Assembly: GCA_945787485.1 (NCBI GenBank) | Contig: CALZHV010000023.1 | Location: 1 to 17,317 of the forward strand | DNA from: an uncultured Lachnospiraceae bacterium | GTDB taxonomy: Bacteria; Bacillota; Clostridia; Lachnospirales; Lachnospiraceae | DNA length: 17,317 nt | Direction: 5' to 3' | Shown: piece after piece, positions 6,660-15,593 of the stretch | Position numbering within the stretch: the stretch's first letter is position 1 | Layout of the letters: the number at the start of each line of letters is the position of its first letter | The notes under the pieces: generated by a model | What the model was told of the DNA's origin: nothing | Database searches by the model: none | The model's input: only the letters and a program-made list of their open reading frames with translations | Made by a program: the position numbers and the translations under genes

Positions 6660-6722
6660 TTAACTTATTTAATGAAAAGTCTTGTAAAATAAGGAGTTTA
6701 AGAATTACTAACATTTCAACAT

Positions 6723-6743
6723 CTATTAATAATACTATTACTA
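6723..6743. promoter_or_regulatory. Candidate DnaA-trio and unwinding element
   Basis: Seven consecutive NTA triplets (CTA TTA ATA ATA CTA TTA CTA) run in one frame, followed by AT-only DNA to about 6769. The complementary strand read 3' to 5' gives GAT/AAT/TAT triplets, the form of the Bacillus DnaA-trio that DnaA binds as single strand. A poor box-like site TTACTAACA (6705-6713) lies 9 bases before it; the better boxes are about 60 bases away. Confidence 0.45.
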
Positions 6744-6796
6744 ATTATTTATTATTATTTTATTTAGCTACACAGCTCGAAGGGAGAAAATTTAAA

Positions 6797-7915
6797 ATGA
6801 AAATAAAATGTTCAAAATCAAATCTTTTATCATCACTCAATATTGTTTCTAAGGCAGTTTCTACAAAAACTACAATGCCTATACTTGAGTGTATATTAAT
6901 TGATGTATTTGCTGATAACATCAAGCTTACGGCAAATGATTTGGAATTGGGAATAGAAACTTCACTTGAAGGTGAAGTAATTGAAATGGGAAGAATAGCA
7001 ATTGAATCTAAGATATTTAATGATATTGTAAGAAAGCTTCCTGACAGTGATATTTATATTGAATCTACAGAAGATTTCAAAATTATTATTAAATGTGAGA
7101 AGTCCAAGTTTGTAATTGCCGGAAAATCAGGAGAAGATTTCACGGATTTACCTACTATCGCAAAGGATAAGAGTATTTGCATTTCACAATTTACATTGAA
7201 GGAAGTAATAAGACAGACTATATTCAGTATTTCATCAAACGAAAATAATAAGCTTATGACAGGTGAATTATTTGAAGTAAAAGACGGAAAGCTTACTGTA
7301 GTTTCTCTTGACGGACATAGAATTTCTCTTAGAAATATTGACCTTAAGGAATCAACAGACAATATAAAGGTTGTTGTTCCGGGAAAAACTCTTAGTGATT
7401 TATCAAAAATTATAAATGGTGGAGTAGATGATATGGTAACTATCTACTTTACTGACAGACATATATTGTTTGAATTTGAAGAAACGATAGTAGTTTCAAG
7501 ATTGCTTGAAGGCGAATATTTCAAGATAGTACAGATGCTTTCAATGGATCACAGTATAAAAGTTACGGTAAATAATAAGGAGCTTCAGGATAGTGTTGAC
7601 AGAGCTACACTTCTTATTAGAGAAAGCGACAAAAAGCCTATAGTGGTAAATATTAAAGATGACAATAATATGTATATTAAGGCAGATAGTTTGATGGGAT
7701 CATTGAACGAAGAAATAGAAATAAAGAAAGAGGGCGGAGAAATATTACTCGGATTAAATCCAAGATTTCTTATGGATGTAATAAGAGTAATTGATGATGA
7801 GGATATCGACATTTATATGAGTAATCCAAAGAGCCCATGTATTATAAAAGATAATGATGAAAACTATATTTATGTTATTTTACCAATTAATATAAATGCT
7901 GCTGCTTATGCATAG
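6797..7915 (+). CDS. dnaN: DNA polymerase III sliding clamp (beta subunit)
   Basis: DnaN forms the ring-shaped dimer that tethers DNA polymerase III to DNA. The 372 residues match the three-domain family. It opens MKIKCSKSNLLSSLNIVSKA and has the domain pattern TTMPILECI, GRIAIESKIFNDIVRKLP and FVIAGKSGEDF. The C-terminus is VILPININAAAYA in place of the more usual short ending LPMRL or similar. AGGGAG lies 10 bases before the ATG. It follows dnaA after a 259-base origin-like gap and precedes yaaA by 36 bases. Confidence 0.97.
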   Translation: MKIKCSKSNLLSSLNIVSKAVSTKTTMPILECILIDVFADNIKLTANDLELGIETSLEGEVIEMGRIAIESKIFNDIVRKLPDSDIYIESTEDFKIIIKCEKSKFVIAGKSGEDFTDLPTIAKDKSICISQFTLKEVIRQTIFSISSNENNKLMTGELFEVKDGKLTVVSLDGHRISLRNIDLKESTDNIKVVVPGKTLSDLSKIINGGVDDMVTIYFTDRHILFEFEETIVVSRLLEGEYFKIVQMLSMDHSIKVTVNNKELQDSVDRATLLIRESDKKPIVVNIKDDNNMYIKADSLMGSLNEEIEIKKEGGEILLGLNPRFLMDVIRVIDDEDIDIYMSNPKSPCIIKDNDENYIYVILPININAAAYA

Positions 7916-7951
7916 AAATTATAAGGGCTAAATAGTTAAAAGGAAGAAAAA

Positions 7952-8167
7952 ATGGAAATAATAAAATTAAGAGATGGCGATGAATTTATAAAATTGGGAC
8001 AGGCATTAAAGGCTGCAGGTTTGGCAGAAAGTGGAATAGATGCCAAAGAATTCATACAACAGGGACTTGTTTTGGTTGATGGAGAAGTAGAAACAAGAAG
8101 AGGAAGAAAATTGTATGATGGAGCAGAAGTAGAATTTGACGGAGAAAAAATAAGTATCCAGAAATAA
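7952..8167 (+). CDS. yaaA: S4-domain RNA-binding protein YaaA/RlbA
   Basis: This 71-residue protein is essentially one S4 RNA-binding domain: KLGQALKAAGLAESGIDAK, then QGLVLVDGEVETRRGRKL and a closing strand VEFDGEKISI. A small S4 protein between dnaN and recF is a conserved feature of Firmicutes; in Bacillus YaaA (RlbA) is linked to ribosome assembly. AAGGAAG lies about 6 bases before ATG 7952. The gap to recF is short, in keeping with a dnaN-yaaA-recF transcript. Confidence 0.93.
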   Translation: MEIIKLRDGDEFIKLGQALKAAGLAESGIDAKEFIQQGLVLVDGEVETRRGRKLYDGAEVEFDGEKISIQK

Positions 8168-8221
8168 TCAATTTCTACAATAATGATAGTTTTACATTTT
8201 AAGAAAGTGATTATAAAACAC

Positions 8222-9313
8222 ATGTTAATAAAAAGACTTGCATTAAATGATTTTCGTAATTATGAATCATGTGAGATAGAATTTTCAGATGGTATAAACA
8301 TATTATATGGAGATAATGCACAGGGAAAAACTAACATTTTGGAAGCCTGTTATATGTTGGCAACAACAAAATCACACAGAAACAGCAAAGATAAGGAAAT
8401 AATAAAATTTGATAAAGAAGAAGCTCACATCAGAGCGGAAATTAATAAAAATGATATTAATCACAGATTGGATATGCACTTGAAAAAAGGAAGGTCTAAG
8501 GGAGTAGCCATAGATAGAATACCTATAAAAAAAAGTGCTGAGTTAATGGGATTATTAAATATAATTTTATTTTCACCGGAGGATTTATCGATAATAAAAG
8601 ACAGTCCTGCTGAGAGAAGAAGATTTATGGACATAGAATTATGTCAGTTAAATAAAATTTATTACAGTAATCTTTCAACATACAATAAAGTTATTAATCA
8701 AAGAAATAATTTTCTTAAGCAATTGTATTTCAATAAAAATCAAATTGACATGCTTGATATTTGGGATAGTCAGCTTGTTGATTACGGAGTAAAAATAATT
8801 GAAGAAAGAAGTCATTTTATAGAAATGATAAATGAAATAATTATTGATATACATTCAAAGCTTACCAACAAAGAAGAAAATCTGAAGCTCTTATATGATA
8901 AAGATGTTGAAACAGAATATTTTGAAAAACAGCTTAAGGAAAAAAGAGAAACAGATATGAGATATCAATCTACAAGTGTTGGACCTCACAGAGATGATAT
9001 TATTTTTATGATTAATGATAAAGATGTAAAAAAATATGGTTCTCAGGGTCAGCAGAGAACAGTTGCATTATCATTAAAATTAGCTGAGATAGAACTCGTT
9101 AAGAAGATTATTGGAAATAATCCGATTTTGTTATTAGACGATGTAATGAGTGAGTTGGATTCAAAAAGAAGAGATGCACTTTTATCGTCAATAAAAGATA
9201 TACAGACAATAATAACCTGTACAGGATATGATGATTTCATAAAAGAAAGAATCAGTATTGATAAAATATATGAAATTTCAAAGGGAACAGTAAATGAGAT
9301 ACATAATAACTAG
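8222..9313 (+). CDS. recF: DNA replication and repair protein RecF
   Basis: RecF is an ABC-type ATPase that, with RecO and RecR, loads RecA at gaps and stalled forks. From ATG 8222 it has 363 residues, the normal size. Walker A is GDNAQGKT (30-37), the ABC signature is SQGQQRT (274-280) and Walker B is ILLLDDVMSELD (302-313). The N-terminus MLIKRLALNDFRNY is a classic RecF start. An in-frame ATG at 8183 would add 13 residues without family support or ribosome site. The ribosome site for 8222 is itself weak (AAAGTGA, about 13 bases away), so translation may be low or coupled to yaaA. Confidence 0.96.
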   Translation: MLIKRLALNDFRNYESCEIEFSDGINILYGDNAQGKTNILEACYMLATTKSHRNSKDKEIIKFDKEEAHIRAEINKNDINHRLDMHLKKGRSKGVAIDRIPIKKSAELMGLLNIILFSPEDLSIIKDSPAERRRFMDIELCQLNKIYYSNLSTYNKVINQRNNFLKQLYFNKNQIDMLDIWDSQLVDYGVKIIEERSHFIEMINEIIIDIHSKLTNKEENLKLLYDKDVETEYFEKQLKEKRETDMRYQSTSVGPHRDDIIFMINDKDVKKYGSQGQQRTVALSLKLAEIELVKKIIGNNPILLLDDVMSELDSKRRDALLSSIKDIQTIITCTGYDDFIKERISIDKIYEISKGTVNEIHNN

Positions 9314-9341
9314 TTGTGTATTTTTGATATGGAGGTAATAT

Positions 9342-11264
9342 ATGAGCACAAACAATAACACAGATTATGGTGCTGAACAGATTCAAATATTAGAAGGTCT
9401 TGAAGCTGTAAGAAAAAGACCCGGTATGTACATAGGTAGTGTATCATCCAGAGGATTACATCATCTTGTATATGAAATTGTAGATAATGCTATTGATGAA
9501 GCATTAGCAGGTTATTGTACAGAGATTAAAGTAAATATTAATCCTGATAATTCAGTTACTGTAATTGATAATGGTAGAGGTATACCGACAGGAATTCATG
9601 AAAAAGCAGGAATACCTGCAGTTGAAGTTGTATTTACAATACTTCATGCAGGCGGAAAATTTGGCGGTGGAGGATACAAGGTATCAGGTGGACTTCACGG
9701 AGTAGGTGCCTCGGTTGTTAACGCATTATCAAACTGGCTTGAGGTTGAAATTTCAAGAGAAGGAAAAATATATAAGCAGCGTTATGAGCGCGGAAAATCC
9801 ATGTATTCTCTTAAAGTTGTCGGAGAAACAGAAAATGTTGGTACAAAGGTAACATTTTCGCCGGATGATACTATTTTTGAAACAGTAGAGTTTGAATATG
9901 ATGTGCTTAAAAAACGTCTTAGAGAAATGGCATTCCTTACAAAGGGTGTTAAGATAAGCTTATTTGATTTAAGAGAAGGTAAAGAAGCAGAAAATCATTT
10001 CCACTATGAAGGCGGAATAAAAGAATATGTGGAATACCTTAACAAGAGTAAAAATGTTTTATATGATCAGGTTATTTATTGTGAAGGAACTAAGGATGAT
10101 ATGTATGTTGAAGTTGCCATGCAGCACAATGATACATATAACGAAAATCAGCTTAGCTTTGTAAATAACATTACAACTCCGGAGGGTGGTACACATTTAA
10201 CCGGATTTAAAGCGGCAATCACAAAAGTATTTAATGATTATGCAAGAAATAATAAGCTTCTCAAGGAAAAGGAAGAAAATTTATCAGGTGATGATTTAAG
10301 AGAAGGTCTTGTTTCAATAGTAAGTATAAAGATCCCTGAACCTCAATTTGAAGGTCAGACAAAACAAAAGCTTGGAAATTCTGAGGCAAGAAATGCGGTT
10401 GAAAGTATAGTATCAGAAAAAATAACATATATACTTGAGCAAAATCCACAGATTGCCAAGACAATAATTAATAAAGCTGTAATGGCACAAAGAGCAAGAA
10501 TGGCGGCACGAAAAGCAAGAGATGTTGCAAGAAAGAGTATGCTTGAATCATCGATGGCTCTTCCGGGTAAGCTTGCGGATTGTTCGGATAAAGATCCTAA
10601 AAATTGTGAAATTTATATAGTTGAGGGAGATTCTGCGGGAGGTTCTGCTAAAACAGCAAGATCAAGAGCAACTCAGGCTATTCTTCCTCTTAGAGGAAAA
10701 ATATTAAATGTAGAAAAGGCAAGAATCGATAAGATTCTCGGAAATGAAGAAATAAAAGCAATGATAACGGCATTTGGTACAGGAATCAGAGAAAATTTTG
10801 ATATTTCTAAGCTTAGATATAACAAAATTATTATTATGACTGATGCCGACGTTGACGGTGCTCATATTGCAACATTGATGCTTACATTCTTCTTTAGGTT
10901 TATGCCTGATCTTATTAGAGAAGGTCATGTGTATCTGGCACAGCCACCTCTTTATAAGCTCGAAAAAAATAAAAAAGTATGGTATGCATACAGCGATGAG
11001 GAATTAAATAAAATTCTCGAAGAAGTTGGCAGAGGTGAAAATAACAAAATTCAGCGATACAAAGGTCTTGGTGAAATGGATGCAGAACAGCTTTGGGATA
11101 CAACAATGGACCCTGAAAAGAGAATTTTACTTCGTGTTGCCATCAATGAAGAAAATGAATCAGAGCTTGATTTGACATTTGATACCCTTATGGGAGAAAA
11201 GGTTGAGCCAAGAAGAGAATTTATAGAATTAAACGCAAAATTTGCTAAGAATATAGATATTTAA
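9342..11264 (+). CDS. gyrB: DNA gyrase subunit B
   Basis: GyrB supplies the ATPase and part of the metal-binding site of gyrase, which introduces negative supercoils. The 640 residues show the GHKL ATP-binding domain (EIVDNAIDEAL at 45-55, DNGRGIPTGIHEK at 76-88, GGLHGVG at 116-122), the transducer domain, and the TOPRIM domain with EGDSAGG (428-434) and DADVDGAHI (501-509). The C-terminus has QRYKGLGEMDAEQLWDTTMD, which binds GyrA. GGAGG lies 8 bases before ATG 9342. The gap to gyrA is 13 bases. Confidence 0.98.
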   Translation: MSTNNNTDYGAEQIQILEGLEAVRKRPGMYIGSVSSRGLHHLVYEIVDNAIDEALAGYCTEIKVNINPDNSVTVIDNGRGIPTGIHEKAGIPAVEVVFTILHAGGKFGGGGYKVSGGLHGVGASVVNALSNWLEVEISREGKIYKQRYERGKSMYSLKVVGETENVGTKVTFSPDDTIFETVEFEYDVLKKRLREMAFLTKGVKISLFDLREGKEAENHFHYEGGIKEYVEYLNKSKNVLYDQVIYCEGTKDDMYVEVAMQHNDTYNENQLSFVNNITTPEGGTHLTGFKAAITKVFNDYARNNKLLKEKEENLSGDDLREGLVSIVSIKIPEPQFEGQTKQKLGNSEARNAVESIVSEKITYILEQNPQIAKTIINKAVMAQRARMAARKARDVARKSMLESSMALPGKLADCSDKDPKNCEIYIVEGDSAGGSAKTARSRATQAILPLRGKILNVEKARIDKILGNEEIKAMITAFGTGIRENFDISKLRYNKIIIMTDADVDGAHIATLMLTFFFRFMPDLIREGHVYLAQPPLYKLEKNKKVWYAYSDEELNKILEEVGRGENNKIQRYKGLGEMDAEQLWDTTMDPEKRILLRVAINEENESELDLTFDTLMGEKVEPRREFIELNAKFAKNIDI

Positions 11265-11277
11265 TTGGAGGTAAGTA

Positions 11278-13854
11278 ATGGACGATACAATTTTTGATAA
11301 AATCCAGGAAGTGGATTTGAAGAAAACCATGGAAGATTCATATATTGATTATGCCATGAGTGTTATCGCTGCAAGAGCACTTCCAGATGTAAGAGATGGT
11401 CTTAAACCGGTACAAAGAAGAATTCTTCACTCTATGATAGAACTTAATAACGGTCCGGACAAGCCACATAGAAAATGTGCCCGTATCGTTGGTGATACAA
11501 TGGGTAAATATCACCCACACGGTGACAGTTCAATTTATGAAGCTTTAGTTAAGCTTGCTCAGGAATGGAATACAAGATATCCGCTGGTTGATGGACACGG
11601 AAATTTCGGTTCAGTAGATGGTGACGGAGCAGCTGCAATGAGATATACAGAGGCAAGACTTTCCAAAATTTCTATGGAAATGATTGCTGATATTAACAAA
11701 GATACGGTTGATTTTGTTCCAAACTTTGATGAAACAGAAAAAGAGCCTGTTGTACTTCCGAGCAGATACCCAAATTTACTTGTAAATGGTACATCAGGTA
11801 TTGCGGTAGGTATGGCAACAAATATACCTCCTCATAATTTAAATGAGATAATCGACGCTGTAGTTAAAATTATAGACAACAGAGTTGAAAATGACAGAGA
11901 AACTGAGATTGAAGAAATACTTGAAATAGTAAAAGGACCTGATTTTCCAACAGGTGCTCAGATATTGGGAAATTATGGAATAAATGAAGCTTACAGAACA
12001 GGAAGAGGTAAAATTAAGGTTCGTGCTATCTCTGAAATAGAAGCAATGAGTAACGGAAAGCAGAGAATAGTTGTAACGGAACTGCCTTATATGGTTAATA
12101 AAGCAAGACTTATTCAAAAAATTGCTGAGCTCGTTAAGGATAAGAAAATTGAAGGAATAACTGATTTGAGAGATGAATCATCAAGAGAAGGAATGAGAAT
12201 TGTCATTGAACTTCGAAAAGATGTAAATCCAAATATAATTCTCAATCAATTATATAAGCATACTCAGATGCAGGACACATTTGGTGTAATTATGCTTGCA
12301 CTTGTTAATAATGAGCCAAAGGTACTAAATCTTCTGCAAATGCTTGGATATTATTTAAAGCATCAGGAAGAAGTTATTACAAGAAGAACAAAATATGAAT
12401 TAAATAAAGCAGAAGAAAGAGCTCATATTGTTCAGGGATTGCTTATTGCATTAGACAATATTGATGAAGTAATCAAAATAATAAGAGAATCTGATTCTGT
12501 TGCAAATGCAAAGATTTCCCTGATGGAAAGATTTGAGCTTTCTGAAGCACAGGCAAATGCAATAGTTGAAATGAGACTTAGAGCTCTTACAGGCTTGGAA
12601 AGAGAAAAGCTTGAAAATGAATACAAGGAGCTTTTGGCTAAAATATCATATTTGAAATCAATTCTTGCAGATAATAAGCTTTTGCTTGGGGTTATAAAAG
12701 ATGAAATTCTTGTAATAAAAGAAAAATATGGTGATGAAAGAAGAACATCTATAGGTATAGATGATGATGATATTTCAAATGAAGACCTTATTGAAAAAGA
12801 AAATGTTGTTATAGCTATGACAAAGCTTGGCTACATAAAGAGAATGACAATTGATAACTTCAAGAGTCAGAACAGAGGCGGTAAGGGAATAAAGGGTATG
12901 CAGACTATAGAGGATGACTTTATAGAAGATTTATTTATGACTACTACCCATCATTATATAATGTTCTTTACAAATAAGGGAAGAGTATATAGAATAAAGG
13001 CATATCAGATTCCTGAAGCAGGAAGAACAGCAAGAGGAACAGCTATCGTAAATCTTTTACAGCTTATGCCTGATGAAAGGATTACGGCCGTTGTACCTAT
13101 TCTCAAGTATAACCAGGGAAGATATTTGTTTATGTGTACAAAGAACGGTATGGTTAAAAAGACAAATATCAATGAATATGCAAATATTAGAAAAAATGGT
13201 CTGGCTGCGATAACTCTTCGAGAAAATGATGAATTGATAGAAGTTAAGGCAACTGATAATACAAAGGATATTCTTCTTGTTACAAAGCATGGTATGTGTA
13301 TAAGATTTAATGAAACTGATGTAAGATTAACAGGAAGAACATCTATGGGTGTTATCGGAATGAATCTTGACGACAGTGATGAATTAGTCGGTATGCAGCT
13401 TCATACTCAGGGAACAGAACTTCTTCTTGTGTCAGAATTAGGACTTGGAAAGAGAACACCAATTGATGAATTTAAGGTTCAGAAGCGTGGTGGAAAGGGT
13501 GTCAAGTGCTACAAGATAAATGAAAAATCCGGAGAAGTAATCGGATTTAAGGCAGTAACCGATGAAAATGAAATAATGATTATTACTAACCAGGGAATAG
13601 TAATCAGACTTTTATGTAAGGATATTTCAATACACGGAAGAATTTCAACAGGAGTTAAGCTTATCAATATTGACGCAGATAGCGATATTCAGGTTGCAAG
13701 TATTACTAAAGTAAGACAGAAGGCAGCAACAGAGTCTGAATCAATTATAGAAATTGACCAGGAAAATATTCATTTGGATGAAATAACAGATTCAGAAATA
13801 GAATCAGAAATTGAATCAGACAATGAATCGGAAAATGATTCAGAAAATGAGTAA
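11278..13854 (+). CDS. gyrA: DNA gyrase subunit A
   Basis: GyrA cuts and rejoins DNA and wraps it around its C-terminal pinwheel. In 858 residues the catalytic tyrosine is Y123 in AAAMRYTEARLSK. The quinolone-determining region reads KYHPHGDSSIYEAL, with Ser84 and Glu88 at the positions of E. coli Ser83 and Asp87, so no resistance change is seen there. The C-terminal domain has two GyrA-box-like motifs, QNRGGKG (531-537) and QKRGGKG (735-741). The last 21 residues form an acidic Ser-periodic tail. GGAGG lies shortly before ATG 11278, and the gyrB stop is 13 bases upstream. That the second box is a true box is an inference. Confidence 0.98.
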   Translation: MDDTIFDKIQEVDLKKTMEDSYIDYAMSVIAARALPDVRDGLKPVQRRILHSMIELNNGPDKPHRKCARIVGDTMGKYHPHGDSSIYEALVKLAQEWNTRYPLVDGHGNFGSVDGDGAAAMRYTEARLSKISMEMIADINKDTVDFVPNFDETEKEPVVLPSRYPNLLVNGTSGIAVGMATNIPPHNLNEIIDAVVKIIDNRVENDRETEIEEILEIVKGPDFPTGAQILGNYGINEAYRTGRGKIKVRAISEIEAMSNGKQRIVVTELPYMVNKARLIQKIAELVKDKKIEGITDLRDESSREGMRIVIELRKDVNPNIILNQLYKHTQMQDTFGVIMLALVNNEPKVLNLLQMLGYYLKHQEEVITRRTKYELNKAEERAHIVQGLLIALDNIDEVIKIIRESDSVANAKISLMERFELSEAQANAIVEMRLRALTGLEREKLENEYKELLAKISYLKSILADNKLLLGVIKDEILVIKEKYGDERRTSIGIDDDDISNEDLIEKENVVIAMTKLGYIKRMTIDNFKSQNRGGKGIKGMQTIEDDFIEDLFMTTTHHYIMFFTNKGRVYRIKAYQIPEAGRTARGTAIVNLLQLMPDERITAVVPILKYNQGRYLFMCTKNGMVKKTNINEYANIRKNGLAAITLRENDELIEVKATDNTKDILLVTKHGMCIRFNETDVRLTGRTSMGVIGMNLDDSDELVGMQLHTQGTELLLVSELGLGKRTPIDEFKVQKRGGKGVKCYKINEKSGEVIGFKAVTDENEIMIITNQGIVIRLLCKDISIHGRISTGVKLINIDADSDIQVASITKVRQKAATESESIIEIDQENIHLDEITDSEIESEIESDNESENDSENE
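13789..13851 (+). repeat. Acidic 4-residue repeat at the gyrA 3' end
   Basis: The last 21 codons of gyrA encode 11 Asp/Glu, 5 Ser, 3 Asn and 2 Ile. Ser occurs every fourth residue (839, 843, 847, 851, 855), and the DNA shows a 12-base GAATCAGAA-like period. Acidic GyrA tails tune supercoiling in some bacteria; that role here is an inference. Such DNA can change length by slippage. Confidence 0.75.
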
Positions 13855-13884
13855 TAAGTCAGAATTTGTATAAGGAGGTGCAAT

Positions 13885-14088
13885 ATGACTGGTGAGACAT
13901 TGATAGAAGGATTGGAAGGATTAAGTAAAATAGATGGTTTATCAGATATAGTATTTAACATAATATATTGGGTTGCAGTCGTATTTGTATTGCTTTTTGT
14001 TGCATATATATGCTCATGGATTATGTGTCTGATTAATAGAAAAAGAAAAGGTGACAGCAGAAATGCTGACGATTTTCTTGATGATTAA
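13885..14088 (+). CDS. Small single-pass membrane protein of unknown function
   Basis: I do not recognise this 67-residue protein. It has an N-terminal acidic/neutral part (1-20), one hydrophobic segment (about 22-50, IVFNIIYWVAVVFVLLFVAY and onward), then a basic patch NRKRK (51-55) and an acidic end DDFLDD. By the positive-inside rule the C-terminus faces the cytoplasm. A very strong ribosome site, AAGGAGGTG, precedes ATG 13885, and the gene follows gyrA by 30 bases with the gyr terminator after it, so it is probably expressed with gyrBA. The good start and position argue for a real gene. Confidence 0.75.
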   Translation: MTGETLIEGLEGLSKIDGLSDIVFNIIYWVAVVFVLLFVAYICSWIMCLINRKRKGDSRNADDFLDD

Positions 14089-14103
14089 GTAAATTAAAAA
14101 ATG

Positions 14104-14141
14104 CCAATTAACTGAAGAAAAAAGTTGATTGGTGTTTTTTT
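14104..14141 (+). terminator. Terminator after the gyrase block
   Basis: CCAATTAACT (14104-14113) pairs with AGTTGATTGG (14123-14132), with one wobble pair and further wobble extension at the base, followed by a run of 7-8 T. It would end the dnaN-gyrA-type transcript. It lies only about 20 bases before the fumarase start. Confidence 0.8.
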
Positions 14142-14162
14142 GCGTGATAAGAAAGGAAAATT

Positions 14163-15005
14163 ATGAGAACAATACATACAGATGAGATAATAAAAAATGT
14201 AAGCGAAATGTGTATAAGTGCAAATCTGTATCTTGCCGAAGATATGGATAAAAAAATAAGACAGGCAGCTTGTGAAGAGGACGGAAAGTTAGGAAAGCAG
14301 ATTCTCAATCAGCTCATTGAAAATATGGAAATTGCTGCAGAAGATAAAATACCTATATGTCAGGATACCGGAATGGCAGTTTTGTTTGTAAATGTCGGAC
14401 AGGAGCTTCATATCGAGGGTATGTCAATTACAGATGCTATTAATGAAGGTGTAAGAAGAGGTTATTCGGAAGGTTATCTTAGAAAATCTGTTGTAAAGGA
14501 CCCTCTTATAAGAGAAAATACAAAGGACAATACACCTGCCATTATTCACTATGATATTGTGCCGGGTGATAAATTGGAAATTACAATTGCTCCAAAGGGA
14601 TTTGGTAGTGAGAATATGAGTAAGGTTTATATGCTTAAGCCTTCAGACGGAGAAGAAGGTGTAAAAGCAGCTGTTTTACAGGCTGTAAAGGAAGCCGGTC
14701 CAAATGCCTGCCCTCCTATGGTAGTAGGAGTCGGATTAGGTGGTGATTTCGAACTTGCTGCCAAGCTTGCAAAAAAGGCTTTAACAAGAGAAGCAGGTTC
14801 TTCAAATGAAAAAGAACATATTGCAAGGATAGAAAAAGAAATATTGGAAATGGTAAACAGCACAGGTATAGGACCGGGAGGATTAGGCGGTAAGACAACT
14901 GCACTTGCTGTAAATATTGAAACATATGCTACACATATAGCAGGAATGCCACTTGCAGTAAATATGTGCTGTCATGTAAACAGACATATAAAGAGAGTAT
15001 TGTAG
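14163..15005 (+). CDS. Fumarate hydratase class I, alpha subunit (Fe-S hydro-lyase)
   Basis: This is the larger catalytic half of a two-subunit, oxygen-sensitive [4Fe-4S] hydro-lyase of the fumarase/L-tartrate dehydratase family. The 280 residues have the expected cluster cysteines: C66 in PICQDTG, C183 in GPNACPPMVVG and C269/C270 in NMCCHVNRH. Other family blocks are GFGSENMS (147-154) and GPGGLGGKTTALAV (237-250). Fumarase is the more likely substrate assignment, reversibly hydrating fumarate to malate; a tartrate dehydratase (TtdA) cannot be excluded from sequence alone. GAAAGGAAAA precedes ATG 14163. A partner beta gene follows after 31 bases. No promoter is evident between it and the terminator upstream. 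Confidence 0.9.
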   Translation: MRTIHTDEIIKNVSEMCISANLYLAEDMDKKIRQAACEEDGKLGKQILNQLIENMEIAAEDKIPICQDTGMAVLFVNVGQELHIEGMSITDAINEGVRRGYSEGYLRKSVVKDPLIRENTKDNTPAIIHYDIVPGDKLEITIAPKGFGSENMSKVYMLKPSDGEEGVKAAVLQAVKEAGPNACPPMVVGVGLGGDFELAAKLAKKALTREAGSSNEKEHIARIEKEILEMVNSTGIGPGGLGGKTTALAVNIETYATHIAGMPLAVNMCCHVNRHIKRVL

Positions 15006-15036
15006 GCAAGGCTTTATATATCGAGGAGGAACCGTT

Positions 15037-15585
15037 ATGAATATAAATGTACCATTTGACAAGGAAGAGGTTAAAAAGTTAAAAGCCGGAGATTATGTAT
15101 ATCTGACAGGAACTATTTATAGTGCAAGAGATGCGGCACACAAGAGAATGTATGAGACAATGCTTGAAGGAGGACAAGCTCCTTTTAATTTAAAGGATAA
15201 TGTTATATATTATCTTGGACCAACACCTGCAAAAAAAGGACAGGTTATCGGTTCTGCAGGACCAACAACAAGCAGCAGAATGGATAAGTATACACCTCTA
15301 ATTCTTGAAAACGGATTAAACGGAATGATTGGAAAAGGAAAAAGAAGCAAGGAAGTAATTGATGCCATTGTAAAAAATAAGGCAGTATATTTTGCTGCAG
15401 TCGGAGGAGCAGGAGCACTTCTTTCAAAATGTATAAAGGAATCTGAGGTTATAGCATACGATGATCTCGGAACAGAAGCAATAAGAAAAATGAGAGTTGA
15501 AGATTTTCCTGTAATAGTCGTAATTGATTCAGAGGGAAATAATCTTTATGAAACAGCAATAGAAGAATATAAAAACAAAAAATAG
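15037..15585 (+). CDS. Fumarate hydratase class I, beta subunit
   Basis: This 182-residue protein is the smaller half of the same enzyme, corresponding to the C-terminal domain of single-chain class I fumarases. Family blocks are SARDAAHKR (29-37), AGPTTSSRMD (74-83, substrate binding), GGAGAL (123-128) and LGTEAIRKMRVEDFP (144-158). GAGGAGG precedes ATG 15037. It is co-transcribed with the alpha gene. As with alpha, tartrate dehydratase beta (TtdB) is the alternative reading. Its stop codon (15583-15585) overlaps the ribosome site of the next gene, suggesting coupled expression of that gene. Confidence 0.9.
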   Translation: MNINVPFDKEEVKKLKAGDYVYLTGTIYSARDAAHKRMYETMLEGGQAPFNLKDNVIYYLGPTPAKKGQVIGSAGPTTSSRMDKYTPLILENGLNGMIGKGKRSKEVIDAIVKNKAVYFAAVGGAGALLSKCIKESEVIAYDDLGTEAIRKMRVEDFPVIVVIDSEGNNLYETAIEEYKNKK

Positions 15586-15593
15586 GAGATATT

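Noticed and set aside
6685..6690. dnaN promoter -10 box
   Set aside because: TAAAAT is a fair match but the best -35 is 19 bases away and poor, so I left it uncalled.
8183..8221. Upstream ATG for recF
   Set aside because: The extra 13 residues do not fit the RecF family and no ribosome site precedes it.
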